Positions 12,120 to 25,571 of a DNA stretch of 64,000 nt are shown piece by piece. Within the stretch, counting starts at the first letter, position 1. Every line of letters starts with the position of its first letter. The notes beneath the pieces were generated by a model. The model did not search any database. It saw only the letters and a list, made by a program, of their open reading frames with translations, and was not told where the DNA came from. The position numbers were made by a program, and so were the translations under genes. Origin of the DNA: Solea solea (Eukaryota; Chordata; Actinopteri; Pleuronectiformes; Soleidae); contig NC_081154.1 in the NCBI RefSeq assembly GCF_958295425.1, positions 13,781,938 through 13,845,937 on the forward strand, read 5' to 3'.

Positions 12120-14544
12120 CTCTCCTCTTCAAAGGAACATTAACAAACATCTTGGAATCCAACTTGTCCGTCTGGTTACTTAATATAAACTCACATTTCT
12201 TGGTGCTTGGCTGCAACATGAAAAATGACCACTTAAGGGAAAAATAAACGTGTAAAGCTGGTCTAAGGAGCAGGGAGGTGGAAGGTTGGCTTCTAATTGC
12301 TGGAGGGGAAGAAACCATGTTAGAGTAAACAAAGTCTGATCGATGGTGGGGATTATATCAGAAAGAGCCTTTGGCCTTTGGCCAAGATGAGCAAATACAC
12401 TGGTCTCTGTCTCTACTTCAGTCGGAGAAAAAATAGCCAAGGCAAAAAGCCGGTGAGTTAAAAGCATTATATTTCACAGAGAGGGGAGCAGATAGAGTGA
12501 AGTACAATGCCAGATATGACATGTAGCCAACTATATCACGCCTTGGCTATTTGTATCAGACAGAAATGCCAGTAGATAAGAGAGTAGTGTTGTGAGTTTG
12601 ATAGAAGGCTGTTCCGGCTGGGGGCTTAGCTTGAGGTCAGGATACACTCCCATGGCATAGCAGTGCTATGTGTGTGTGTGTGAGTGTGTGAGTGAAACCT
12701 CTCCATCACCACACGCACAAGTTCAATGTGCTGTTAGCTGGTCACGGCCCGGAAAGAAATGTATTCTGTGTACTCCCTGCTTCAATGTGGCAATTGCAAT
12801 TCACATAAGCCACTTAAGGAAATCTGTAGAGGGAGAGAAAAAAGGTATAAAACTGACAGGGGCTTACGAGTTATTGGAGCCTTTTAAACATGGAGGCTCC
12901 TCATCAGACTGGGTCTCCGTTTTTTTTTTCAACAAGCCTTGTAAATGAGTTCACTCAGTTGCCTTTAAAATCCCCGGTTAAGGTATTAAAAAATAACATA
13001 ATTCATTACCGCCGTCTCAAACATGTTTAACTTGAAGACAAGCAAAAAGTGCTCCGGTCTGTTCTGTTGCAACGTTTAAAAAAATGAAGCATGAGAAATA
13101 TGTAAGCTATTCATCCTGGGTTGTCATTCAGCACAAAAAGGAATACTAATGACTTCTGAATCCATTTAGTGACTCACTTCAATTTGTGATTCGTATTAAT
13201 GGGCCGTGTATTGCTTTCTCCACATCCAACAGGGCTGTGTTCTGCTAAATTTCACCATATAATATTCATGTTGATAAGCAGGTGACGACATGGAGAAAGG
13301 GCCTGATTATATTTGCTAATCCCAAAAGAAATAAGGCGAGATTGATGAAAGCGTGCATATACTGCACACAAAGCCTTGGGAGTCTCTAAAAGCTGTTACC
13401 ATGGTGGTATCCCATTAGAATAACAAACATTTCCCCTGGATGTTTAACATCGCTTCCCAGTGAGCACAACCCTCCCTAAACCTCCCCCCTCTCTCTCTCT
13501 TTCTCTTTTTCACCCTCTCTCACTCTCAAACACCTGCCTTCACATTTTCCACTTCTGAAATTCCACCAGCCACTTGGAAAAAAAAACCCAGGCTGAAATA
13601 TGAAATGCAGTTACGAGAAAAACTTGAGTGCCAAAAAAAGGACTTTTCTTCAAACCTGTAATAACTTTCCATGGGAATACGGAGGAACTTAAAAAGAATA
13701 ACACCTCCCCTTGATTTTCTGCTCCTACCACTTTTTTAAGCAGGCAGTGAATTTCCTGGAGTGATAAGGGCTTAGCCAATGTAATCCTCAGAGGGCCCTT
13801 CTCTGGCATGCCAGGAATCAAGAAACCTTTCCTTTCCTTTCCCTTTTGAAAAAATAAAAAATAAAAAAAAAGGAAAAAGAAGAAGACAGAGCGAGAGGAA
13901 GGCAACAGTAGGTTCAGGAACAAGGAGAAGAGGCAGCCTGCATGCCATTTTCAACACATGCTGGCGAATGCAAATTAGCAATGTGTGGAAAGAGCAGCCG
14001 GACTCGCCTCAGCTGGAGATCAACAGAGGAATATTGATATGACAATGCAAGGGGCTTCCCTGACTCAGACAGCAGGGGCCACCAAGGATGCTCTAATTGG
14101 CCTCACGGAAGGAAAAAGAAAGTGGGGGGTCATATAAATGTTTCACACAGATTGATTCATTATCAGTTTGCTCGACAGGCTGGGTGGGCCTCATGAAAGT
14201 GTACCATCTTGAACCGGCGGCATGTAAGTCACTGTCACCGCGGCAGGACCGAATATATCATCGTGACCTTTCACTTCAGATATTGAAATGAGAGGCAGGA
14301 ACATGACTTGTGCCACACAGCAGGACGACAACTCTTGCATTTCAAAAAACGTGGGAGTAGAGGGATCGCGCAATGATAGGTGACAGTGCAAGGGGAAAAC
14401 ATTAATAATTTACGAATGTCTCCTCTGTCAGGATATGCCAGGCTATGATGTGCTTGTCTTTTTTCCTTACACCAGATGTCAAAGCTGGCTGGCAAAGCTT
14501 GAGGTATAAATATTCCCTCGATTGAAGAGCGACTGCATGTGCGA

Positions 14545-14650
14545 TAGGGCGGCTACAATTAGTCGACATGATCAACGGCGTTGATGAGGGGGGAAAAATA
14601 ATGTAAACACAAGTTTTTTGTGTCGACTTGCCATCGTATTAATAGGTAAA
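14545..14650. mobile_element. hAT-like terminal fragment
   Basis: TAGGGCGGCTACAATTAGTC followed by GACATGATCAACGGCGTTGA resembles the TAGGGCTGCAACGATTAGTCGAC terminus of teleost hAT repeats. A second GTCGACTT word occurs at about 14621. Only one end is recognisable; borders are approximate. Confidence 0.5.
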
Positions 14651-14763
14651 AAAAAAAGAATAAATAAATCAATCCACATACATCTTCTATTTGCATGACA
14701 GGAGGTGCTACCACTGTCTGTCACGACTGCATTCATTAAAATAAAGAACATGTGAAAGCTACA

Positions 14764-15125
14764 GTGTGTTTACATGGAGGCAAATAATCAGAATAAAAGC
14801 CGGGTCGGATTAAAAACACTTCATGTAAACATGCCAATTCAAATTTCATTCCATCAAGAGGGAGGTGAATTCATGACGTCCTGGTTTGGATGATCACGTG
14901 TCTGCTCGACATAAACATGACATATTTCTGAGCCGAGACATGAAGGGTAAACAATGTTTGTTTACAATATAAACAGGAGTGAAAAGCGGCTTCTTCTACT
15001 GCTGTTTATTTTTGAATGCTTGATGCATGTATGTATATGTGTACGCATATCATAGACAGATTATTTATTTTTTACGTCCGTGTAAACAGGGAGGGTGTAA
15101 TTTGTAATCGGCCATGATTTTAATC
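14764..15125. repeat. probable old miniature DNA-transposon-like repeat
   Basis: Recurring words in opposed orientation: GTTTACATGGAGGCAAATAA and AATCAGAATAAA at the left, CGTGTAAACAGGGAGG and TTTTAATCAGATTAAAGC at the right, with CATGTAAACATG and GTTTGTTTACA inside. This arrangement is typical of an aged inverted-repeat element. Class and exact ends not determined. Confidence 0.35.
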
Positions 15126-16662
15126 AGATTAAAGCAAACAAGAGATGGAGAGAAAGAAAGGGCAGGAAGTGAGCATTTCAAAATAAATCAAACAAGTAGT
15201 TGCATTACAACTGGCATTCATTTTGAATATAAAACAAATCTCCCATTTCCTCTCCTGCCGCTGGCTCTGAACTGTGCTAATGAGCATTTGGAAGATATCA
15301 ATAACATCAATCCATTATCTGGGATACATAGCCTTCAACTTGTGATAATAAATACAGCTTTCTGTTTTGTTCTTCAGTAGTAACTATTACTAAACTAATA
15401 AATTTTATTAATTGAATAAAGGGGAAATAATCAAAAATGTGTTGTTTGGATTAGACAAATAATCATGAAAATAATCAGCACTTATTTGAAAACTAAAAGG
15501 CTTTTTTTAAACTTGGTAATGGAATTAAAACTACATCTAAAAAGGTGAACTAATAAATCTTTTTACTAACTCAGCTGAATGGTTTACATTACTGGCCAAT
15601 TAATGGCTTCTGTTTCATTTTAAAAGCACTACTCCAACAGTTTGCTACATGAGAGATGATAAAGTTTTACAGCCACATACTCTCTTCTGTCTCCTAATGT
15701 GGTTAAACTGACATTTTTTGCCGATGATAAACGTGCACAAATCATTCAATATCCCACAAAAACTAATCTCTCCGTTGAAGAAGAGCTGCAGGCTTCACAG
15801 ACACGCCGAGCAGCTGAAGATCACTGGCAGCCATTTAAGAGCCGTGAGAAAGGCAGTTGAGCATCTCAGCTTCTCGCTGGGTGGCTGGTTACATGTGGTT
15901 GACACATTTGCATCTTCAAAGATGCACACAGACAAACTCAATATGTGTGAGAATGTCTGGGCGGCATGTGGAAAAACCCCAGTCCTTCCTCTGAAGAGGT
16001 TTCCTCCCCCCTTTTCAAAGACTACACGGCGTTGAGAGTCCTCTAACTGTCAACCGGCTGCTTCAACTGCGACTTGTAAACAAGTTGCTTGGAATGGATG
16101 CACAGAAAACAGTTGCTGTGTGTCGTGCTGCACCGTCTGCCCTGCACCAAAAAACCAAAAAGGCGCCGCAGGAAACTACAAATCAGGAGCCATTACACAG
16201 CAACAAATATGACAAGAACAGCGCTGCACATTATTTGAGCTCCAAGACTCATTCACTCACTGTCTGTTCCAATGAGCATGAACAATACAAGCAGAGTGTG
16301 CATTGTGCTGCAGAGCAGGAGACAGTTCCCTCTGAATTGGGGGTAAATTACAAAAGAGGTCTGTGCAAATTAGACGTGATGGCTTCATAATACGTCTGAA
16401 GTGTCAGCTTCTCCAGAAATCTATCCCCAGGCTACACTCACGGATCCACGCTTTGAACTTACAATTATTCCTGCCAAAACGCTGCAATCTCCACGCTGTA
16501 AAACAATCGCTCTAGCGTTACGCAAAACATGCTATCGATGTTGACTCAGTTGTTGGCAACGCTAGAGTTACCCGACGTGAAATATGCTTTCACTGCATGA
16601 TGTAGTTAATCTACACCAGCAAGGAACCCATAACAAATGTGTCTGTGTGTCTTTTTTTTCCT

Positions 16663-16681
16663 TCTTCTTCTTCTTCTTCCC
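16663..16681. repeat. TTC trinucleotide repeat
   Basis: About six TTC/CTT units after a T8 run. Confidence 0.85.
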
Positions 16682-17917
16682 TCTTTTAAATGCAACTTTC
16701 GAAATGAGGTCCTGGAAGAAGATTAATATCTCTGAAGTGTTTGCAATGGTTTTAATCCCGAGAGACCATTTGTTACAGGAGGAGGAGGAAGAGGACCGGA
16801 GGGAAACAGCTGTATTTCAAGAGGAACCATCCAGAGCCGTGTTGCCTCCTGATATTCATTTGGTGAGAGAATGTAAGTGCATAGTTTCATAAGATTACAG
16901 CACTGAGAGGACTCATAAACAGGAACACAAGTCCCCAACAGCGGATCTGGCATGTGTGTAACTGCTGAGCAATTGCATATTACAATATGACCTCTTACTC
17001 ATGCATAATTCTGCTTGCAAAGAAATAAATTACCTTTGTAATTTGGGACACCTCAAACGGTGCTGCCGGGTGCCGTTTGTTGACAACATGTTGAGCTATT
17101 GTGAGCTCGGCAGACTAAAAACAGGGACTAAAGCCAGGCAGGATGACTGGGTCGAACCCCTCAGCTGAACCAGAAAAAGTGACCACAGAGGGTGAATAGA
17201 GTAAGACTCTAAGGGGAAGAAAATGAAGCCAGTGGGGAGAAGCTGACGGAGGGGTAATAAATGCTCCCTGTAAACACAGAGTAAGAATTATTAATATTAA
17301 AATATCGTCTCATCCTTAATTAAGTCCTGTTTATATTGCCCAGCGATGGGTCAGTAATATACAAAGGACGTCTAGTTGAGATGCATCAGTACCGTCTCCA
17401 CAACTGTGCCTGCTACATAATTAATACACACACTGACATGACATGGATATGATATGACAAGAGTATCACAGGCGAGGACTTAGAAAAACAGCTGAGTGGA
17501 TGCATTTTTCATGAACTGCATGAGCTCCGCAGCCCAAGTTCGAGACATGATGTTTCAGTTTCACAGATGAAAAAAGGGGCACGGAGGGCAAGAGAAGCAA
17601 ATATGTGGCTGGATGAAGACAAACCTGGGATTTCATATGCAATTGCACTTTTCACGGATATGTCTGATCACACATGCAGTGGTCTAAACTAAAGGACCTT
17701 GATCAGCCGTACGTCTCCCTCCTGTTCAAATCATCAACATCCTCTCATCTTTTTTTTACTTTCCCTGATGTCTCAACATCCAATGAGCTGTGGCAATGCT
17801 GCAGCTGCTGATACTTAATAAAAGTGAAGGCTGGGTTTCTTTAAGGGTTGCATTTTCCATTTCTTTCACTATTTCTCCTCAGACGGGTGAAGCTATAAAT
17901 AGATTTCTAGTTCTGTT

Positions 17918-17922
<5 letters not shown>

Positions 17923-17955
<33 letters not shown>
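17923..17955. repeat. AG microsatellite
   Basis: About 16 uninterrupted AG units; the longest dinucleotide AG run in the window. Confidence 0.92.
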
Positions 17956-17958
<3 letters not shown>

Positions 17959-18884
17959 TCTCTTTGCACAGGTGTAGAGAAGAATTTATTTTGCAATATA
18001 CATATATGGACAGGGCTGCTCTGCTCTGCCACCAGGATAGGGGCCTTTCAGGGGCAATTCCTCCTTATTCAGAGCCATTACCACCCCACTGTCACTGTCA
18101 GTCTGTCCCCTCACCAATCACAGAGCCCAGAGCAGCCCCGCAGCCCGTCTCAAACCTCACAACTAAATCACATTCTACGCACAAACGGCCGGAGCCGTGC
18201 AGCATCTACTGTATAATCTAATCTGTCCATCTCCTGTGTCCCAGCACACGCACGTCAACGTGCACACAGACGAAAGGCAGGCCAGCATCTCAGCACCTCA
18301 ATCATGTACATTTCCGCTGTGTGTGGTGAAACAAGAGTCAGTAATGCAAATCAGAAATCGGGATTCGTCTCCATAATTGGGGGTTTATCAGCTCATTAAG
18401 AAACAGGGAGGCAAGGCTGAAATGAGCATACGATATTGCCCATTAATGCCGCCGAAGGAAAGAGCACTTAGAACATATCAACACAAGTCCTTGGAAGAGA
18501 GAGGGAAGTAGCGGTGATTGATAAGGTTACTATCTTGTCAGTTTAAAAAAACACCTCGGGGAGGCAGCAATTTAGAAGAAAGAAGAGAGCAAATGTTCTC
18601 AGGTGGCCCTGATGGCCACTTGTCTGCCCCTCAGTGTTATAATGCCTGATAGAAAATGACACATCTTATTAAAACTTTGACAGATTTATTATTACAGTTG
18701 TTTAACCTCTTTATAATCAAATCATGTTCGGAGTTCAAGGGTACAAGGAGACTCTCTCCCATTGAATTACAATCACTTTAGCTTGATTTAAATTCTCACT
18801 GTGTGGCAGCACCTGGTTACCCCATGAAGGCACATTTCCTGTTTACACCGATGTTAAGTTTACATGATGTTTACACACATATAC

Positions 18885-18886
18885 AT

Positions 18887-18944
<58 letters not shown>

Positions 18945-18956
18945 GTATGTATATAT
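18885..18956. repeat. TA microsatellite
   Basis: TA repeat of about 70 bases interrupted by TATT and GTATG units; self-complementary, so cruciform-prone and a likely assembly or length-polymorphism site. Confidence 0.92.
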
Positions 18957-19439
18957 TTGAAATAATATTAAATCAGAGCACTTGTTGCAGTTAAACTCCT
19001 GTGTTAAAAAGAGAGTGCCTTTCACAGCTATCATTTTGTGTGAAATGATAGGGTGCAGAGTTGGTATTCTGTCCTCATGTTGTCCACAGGAAGAGATGAG
19101 CCTCTGTGGTACAAACTGTACTGCAAACACTCACAGATCTGACTGGCAGAATAGAAATTCATCACGATGTAAGTGAGTAGCCGAGGCCACATTAATCCCG
19201 CAGTCTCCGTGTGACAGACGGGGGAAAGGACGTGGTGCTATATCGCGTTTTTGTGTACAGTAACGGCTCTGATCGCTCGCAGGTGAAAGTATACAGGCGT
19301 ATACAGTGAGTGTGACAGAGAACAGAGCATGCCGGCGAGTCATTAGCTAAAGGACATTGATGATTGAGGAACACTTTCTTACTGTTGCAGGGGGAAAAAC
19401 GAGCGTAAGCCTTCAGCAGAAAATCGATAGTCAGAGCCG

Positions 19440-19760
19440 TCGGAATGCAAATCGCGACCATTCTGGCTGCATGACATGAGATGATGCACCATTACTTATT
19501 CTGGCTCCATTCAATGTCATCATTAGCTTTTACAGTGTCAAATCCGCTCAATAAAGGGCATTATTCCCAAAAGGATAAGCACTGCATTAATCCTTTTATG
19601 CTGCTTTCAGCAGGATAGAGTCTCCAATGGCTAATATTAATGTGCTAGGTGTCAAGAGTGAGATGGCTAATCCTGATAACTCAGGATGTACAGTCAACTT
19701 TGCAGATGGCTATCTGCCCCCGACGAGCTCTCATAATAGGCGCAGGGACAGGATGTGCTT
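19440..19760. other. repeat-poor, motif-dense intronic stretch; candidate conserved non-coding element
   Basis: Homogeneous unique sequence with ATGCAAAT-like, CATTAGC, TAATATTAATG and GCATTAATCC words and no repeat content. Judged by eye only. Confidence 0.25.
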
Positions 19761-21562
19761 TTAAAGCCGCACTTCCTGAACGTCGCCTTCAAAGAAAACG
19801 ATAATTTTCAACGGGGCTTTCTGAAGTGAGAAGATAAGCCAGAGAACGGGGGAGGACAAAATAAAAATGATGCTCGCCTCAGAGAGGAAAAATAGCTTCC
19901 TGATATAGTCCTAGCTCCCTCTTTAAAGCTGACACCTAGAACATACAGTTTATCAATTATACATGAAGCCAGAATCCATCTTCTGTTGGCAGCTTGTTTG
20001 GATCCGGCCCGAGCCCTCTCAGTGGTGAAATGTGTCTGGGAGCCCCCATCCCTCCTGTCGCCTTATTCCACTCACAGCCTGTCCTTAAATCAATCCCTTT
20101 TTAGGCCTGAATTTATTTTTCCTGTAACAAATCTGTCTTGGCAAATGATGTCACATAAGCGGAGAGAATGACAGCCTGATGTCTGTGCGGGGAACATCAA
20201 CCTTGCTCCAGCAGCCTCCTCCCAAGGTGAGTAATCATGCTGAGGAGCGGTGCAGTGTGTGGATGCCAGCCAGAGTCCAAACAAACCCAGAGTCTGTTGC
20301 TCAAGATAAACAAACCAATTAGGTGGAAGGCATGTTTTTCCTCAGTTGGTGGGATATTTGCTAGATGGAAAATAATCAATGCATTCTTATTTCCACAGGG
20401 TGAAGCCGAAAAAAGTCCTGAGCAGAATAAAATCGAGGCAGAAAGGGAGAGTGAAATTATTCATTAGATAAAGAAAAATAAATAATGGGACTAAACTAGC
20501 TACTAGTCATGTAATTAATCCATGCACGCTCAGTGGAGAGAAGAGAGCACAGAGGGGAAGATTCATCATAGTTTTTTTTCGCCCCTCGCTCCCAGGGATA
20601 CATGCCCTTCTTGTGTGTGGATGAGTCAGCTTACATCTTCTGACAATTGTGAGCCAAGGGCTTTGTCAAAAGCAACCACAGTTATTGTTTTGATTGGTCC
20701 CTCCTCGTTATGTTGGGAGCGCAAAATGCTTTCAAATGTGATTGCAACACAGCATCTGAAAATAAGGCACGCACATATAGGAGATCAAAAAAGGAAGACG
20801 TCTGCTTTTTATTTACCGAGGACAATCATTTTGGCACTTGGACGCTCTCTCCTTGGCCTCTCTCTTCAACACTGGAACAAGCAGCCATATCAGTAATTGC
20901 GGCGAGCGTCCCCGTTGGCCAGCCGACGCATTAGACGACTGGACTCGCGGTGCATGACATTCAAGCTGGACAATAACGACGGACATGCTAATCAAAGTGG
21001 CTCTGGCCTCAGCATCACAGTGTGACTGGAGGACTTTGCTGGGTCGGGGTGGATGTGCAGCTGCTCTGGCTGCGTTTCCACTCTGCCCCCTCAGGGCCTG
21101 GGCACCAGGCTAACCACTGGCACAGGAGTTTGCATGCTGAGGGGGGAGGAAAAGGGAAAAAAAAACAAAAAAAACACATGAAAAATAAATCAAAGATGGC
21201 TTGTTAGCATGGCAGGACAGAGATGGAAAGAGGAAGAGAGAGAAAGACAGGGAGAGGAAGGGGAGGGGAGGAAATAAAAAAGAACTGGGTTAAGAGATTT
21301 AACTGAAAATCTGACACTTGCCACAGGTCCAAATGTTCCACCAGAGCAACAGCAGCCCTGCTGGCTAAGTCTCCATAAAGCCTCTAAAGCCGCTTACAAT
21401 ACACACTTGAGAAACAATAGATAAGGTTAGGAGTAGTAGCCTATATCTGGGACAGGCCATGCGTGAAAAATAAACACTTTCCCACTGTGTGTGCTAACCC
21501 CACACATGCTACTCAAACCACAAGCTTCAGTTGTTTACACAACTAAACTTAGATTAGCAAAA

Positions 21563-21625
21563 TTAGGGCTGGGTGATTATTTAATAACTATAATAAACAC
21601 TATATAATATACAGTATGTGGATAT
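21563..21625. mobile_element. possible terminal fragment of a TAGGGCTGGG-type repeat
   Basis: TAGGGCTGGGTGATTATTTA matches the opening of the common teleost TAGGGCTGGGCGATAT repeat, the same family suspected at 32730-32840 in the opposite orientation. The following AT-rich bases give no further diagnostic match. Confidence 0.35.
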
Positions 21626-23379
21626 GTGTGTGCATGCAGACACACTCTGTGATGCAAGTGCTTTGAAAGCTTGATGTCAAATTGGAGATTTTTCTTTGTT
21701 TTTCTTTGGTCCATAAATTACAATTAACTGATTTATTCAGCTTTCACTCAGGAGGAAATAAATCAATCTTAGCAATAGATCTGCTGAATTTCTACCGCAT
21801 TTTTCATCTAAACAACATTAATGTCAGCACACAATAGTGTCCTGAGTAAGTCACCTGTCACATGTGAAGCCTGTCATGCAAACAGTTGGATGTGATTAAC
21901 AGACAGACGTTCATGGATACATTTGCAGGTACATACATGCAAATGTCTTTCGGGTAGCAAACATGTGATGAGAAGATTGATACACTTGTCACTCATCTAT
22001 CCACTGAATATAAAGCTCAAGTGTTTAAGGTGTGTGCTCAAGTGTTGCATTAAGAAGACGATGCAGCCATCCTGATGCAAAATAAGGCTCTGGAAAAGGC
22101 CATCGAGTGTACTTTGAGTACATCGCGATTATTTTTGTGACTTCATTTTTTGCCAAACTTCCATTCTGTGCAGTCCTGTCTGCCAGGAACAAAAAGAGCA
22201 GTAATTAATACAAATACACTGACTGGCTACTGCTGAATGAACACAGATATTCAGTCAACGGAGCAAAAGTTGATGTGTGTCATTAGGAAAATCTTGACTT
22301 GACTCGAATTATCAAATCATTACGGAATATTATAATCTTCAGAAGTCATTAGTCTCCTTTGAAAAGGGGGGTGTAAAAATATTACTGGTTTACACTGGAT
22401 GCCGGCCAAAGTGGCAGAAGGAAGATATGCACAGGCTTATTACAGACCATAAACAAATAATAGCGACATAAAAGAGAAAAACAAAGCCATGCAGAAGGAA
22501 ATAATTCTCAAAGAACAGTGTCCAGCATCTGTTGCCCAGAGATGCACATCTGTGGCGATTCTTTGCAGCACACTTTTTTTTCTTTTTTTTTTAAACCAAC
22601 AACAACAAGCTGACCCGAGTGCTGCCGAGTTCGTGCTGAGGAGAATATTCCTGCAAAATTTATTCAATCAAGGCACCAGCGTGATAATGTAACAGCATCT
22701 GACACTTAACTCTACTTACTATCTTTGCCCAGGAGACACACTATCCTAAAGCGTCTGTGGTTCCATCATGTGAATCTTAATCAGATACTTAGCCAGTAGA
22801 GCAGGTTTTTACTCTCCCTGGTGAGAGTATCAACACATGGCCATCAGGCACAATTCACGGCCGCAAAGTGGCTATTTATTTTCTGCTCAGCATTACTTGA
22901 CAAATAATTACTCAGTCTATTCAATTAAGCCATGGAACTCAAACAAATGGCCACAACATGGAGGACTGAAACATTATTCCACGCTTTACAACTTGGTCTC
23001 ATGAATAAAAAGGTGCGCGCACACGCACGTCTTGATGCAGAGGCAGCGAGAGGACAAGGTGATGGAGAGTAGAACTATCATTAAGTCTGAACTGTTTCAT
23101 CCCTTGTTTCACAGAGACAGAGGGAAGCAGACTTGTTGCCGGTGGAGCAGATGCACAGAGTAATCCAGGGTGAAAGGACATGGTGTTTTCCCTACTGAAA
23201 AAGAAAAACTGTTTTTACAAGGGAACGTGGGTGTACAAGGAGAAAGTCACTGCACGCTGGTGAAGTAATATGGACTACAGCCTGGAAGTCTGCCAAAGTC
23301 CAAATATGTGCGCACACACACTACACGCTCACCCCCGAAGAGGCAATTACTCAAGATACACTTTTTTTTTTTCCCCCCA

Positions 23380-23507
23380 TGTTGTTGTTGTTGTTCAAAT
23401 TAGGGTGCTGGAAATAAAAACTCCCAAAATAAAACCAGAAGAGCCCTGCCAACTTCTAAGCATTTCCACCCACATTTCTAACAACAACATCAACAACAAC
23501 AACAAAA
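23380..23507. repeat. GTT repeat and AAC repeat in opposed orientation
   Basis: GTTGTTGTTGTTGTT at 23382-23396 and AACAACAACAACAAAAAC at 23490-23507 (with more AAC units from 23480) are complementary to each other across about 85 bases and could pair as a stem. Confidence 0.8.
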
Positions 23508-24431
23508 ACAATTAAATGGGAGAAATAGCACTACACAAATCTTGACAAAAATAGATGCCACTGAGCATCAATTTCTTTCTCCTTCTCCTCCGCAATTACA
23601 AGATCAGGTGAGCGATGACGTCCCGCAACTTTCTTCCTTTGTCAGAAGCTGAATGTGAAAGTAAATTAAACAAACAAATGGAACAACAGTGTGGGGAAAA
23701 AAAATATTCAAAAGAGTGGGTATTTTCCATTTTATGCTACTTAATGAATGTACTGCATTTCTAAGGCAACTAATGTACTATTGCACCCTTCCTCCTATAT
23801 TTAATACATGATCACTGGAAAACATGGTATAGTACAATTACTCTACAGCTTTTTACAAAGTAGATGATTACCTTGTAAAATGTGGCGACATTGTTCTGGA
23901 ATTAATGAAAAGTGTTTTACACAAAAATGTCAAACTTCTACTGTTTTTATTTCAACAAAAACATCTGGAATCTTCCGTCACCTCTGACATGAAGTGGTAA
24001 AAACCAAATCAGGAGTAAAGAAGATGGTAAACACCCTAAATAAATCTCAGTCGAGTGAAAGCCACAGGATGTCTCGACACAGCCAGCGTAGTTTGGCCTC
24101 CCCACCCTCATTTGCCATGCTCCGCCCACTCAGGCCTGCAGGGCTGTGGAGCTGGCTGGTGCTGCAGAGGCACCGGGGCCAGCCCATACATCCCACTGGC
24201 ACGGGACGCCCCGCTGAGAGCCAATCACCAAGCCCACGCTCCTGACAGCTCATTACCACTCAATTAGGCAGGTGCACCTCCACGCACAGCTTTGTGACAA
24301 ATGCAGCCCTCCCAGATGGATGTTTAACATTCGGGAGAATTATATAGTGACAGCAAACACTAAACGCCTCGCCCTTATCACTTGATTGCCTCAAGATTGA
24401 AATCCTATAATTGGCCCAGGCCAGCGGGAGG

Positions 24432-24452
24432 AAAAAAAAAAAAAAAAAAAAA
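24432..24452. repeat. A21 homopolymer
   Basis: About 21 uninterrupted A; a T run on the adk sense strand. Confidence 0.9.
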
Positions 24453-25149
24453 GCCAATAAATATGATGCAGTCGGCTTGTAATTGAACAATTATGAATTC
24501 ATATTCATAGGATGCTTGCTGGCAATTACAAAATAACATCTGATTAGGCGCAATTTGGAATGACATTGTTTCACGCTAAAGACACTGTGGTGTCAGCCTA
24601 ATACAGAGAAGACACATCCTAGCAGTTGTTCGCCCACCGACGTGACCTCCAGAGGAGACAGTGGGAGACACAGTGCTGCTGACACAGTGGGTTGGCTGGT
24701 GGACGGGACTTGGCACTCGTCACTCTTTGTCCCCTAAACCTCCTACTAAACAGAAAAACACCACCCCCAGAGGCTGACTTTTACATTTTTTACACCAGCG
24801 GGCACAGACTGTGCACATAACCAAACACAAGCAAAACGCTGGAGAAAAAAGAGTTGATCCCAAGAGAATAGATTCTAATCAAGATGAAATGATTTACAAA
24901 TCTATTTAATAAGGCTTGCCAGAAGTCAAACTTGGCATGTAAATGCGGTGGGGATTAAATTTCATCGGCAACCAAGACTGTAACTGATCGCCTGCAGACA
25001 AAGGGGGAGCCTGCCAGTTTGTTCTTTCTCCACGCCTCCACTTCTCTTCTCTTCTTTTCCCTCCCTTCCTCTTTCTCTCCACTGCCTTCATTTTACCTCA
25101 TGATCCCTCCCTGGCTATGTAGAAGGACAGGGGCAGTGCAGAGTGGTGC

Positions 25150-25350
25150 AGTACAGAGTGGAGAGGAAAGAGAGAGAAGACAGGGGAGGAAAAAGAAAGA
25201 AAAAAAAGGCGGAGGGAGGAGATGGAGACAGAGGGAGGTGGGGGAGAGAGCTGGATATAAAGAGAAGTAGCAAGAGAGAGAGAGAGAGAGAGAGGTGACG
25301 ATAGAGAAGAAGGGTAGAGGAAGAGAGAGGGAGAGGAGAGAGGAAGCTCA
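25150..25350. repeat. purine-rich (GA) tract
   Basis: About 200 bases that are almost all A and G on the plus strand (GGAAAGAGAGAGAAGACAGG, GGAGGGAGGAGATGGAGACA and similar), with an (AG)11 core. Such strand-asymmetric tracts can form triplex DNA. Confidence 0.85.
25273..25294. repeat. AG microsatellite
   Basis: Eleven AG units inside the purine-rich tract 25150-25350. Confidence 0.88.
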
Positions 25351-25548
25351 AGGTCAGCATGAGGACAGTGTGTGTCCTCTGAGTTGGACAGAGAGACAGC
25401 CGCAGTCACCTCTGTGCTAATCAGCCCTTCGGCTGGCTGATGAGGTGTCAGTTAGTTGTGTGTGTGGTGTGTTGAAAACCTCTCCCTTTGCTTTTTTGGC
25501 TGCAAATTGCAGGGGCTGGTGGGGTGGAGTAACAATGTGTGCATATAC

Positions 25549-25571
25549 GTGTGTGTGTGTGTGTGTGTGTG
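25549..25571. repeat. TG microsatellite
   Basis: Uninterrupted GT/TG repeat of about 23 bases. Confidence 0.9.

Noticed and set aside
17140..17180. GGTCGAACCCC, a tRNA T-arm-like word
   Set aside because: No matching acceptor stem, anticodon arm or D-arm around it.
19545..19590. Minus-strand FGN-like word that might be the DILFGNET part of the next adk exon
   Set aside because: Only FGN matches; the flanking residues do not fit adenosine kinase and a stop follows shortly.
22140..22170. Minus-strand word resembling FGKK near 22154
   Set aside because: Frame closes immediately and there is no similarity to the expected PYVDILFGNET context.
25098..25409. Frames rich in Ser/Leu/Pro or Arg/Lys over 25100-25410
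   Set aside because: Produced by the GA-rich tract; low-complexity, no homology.
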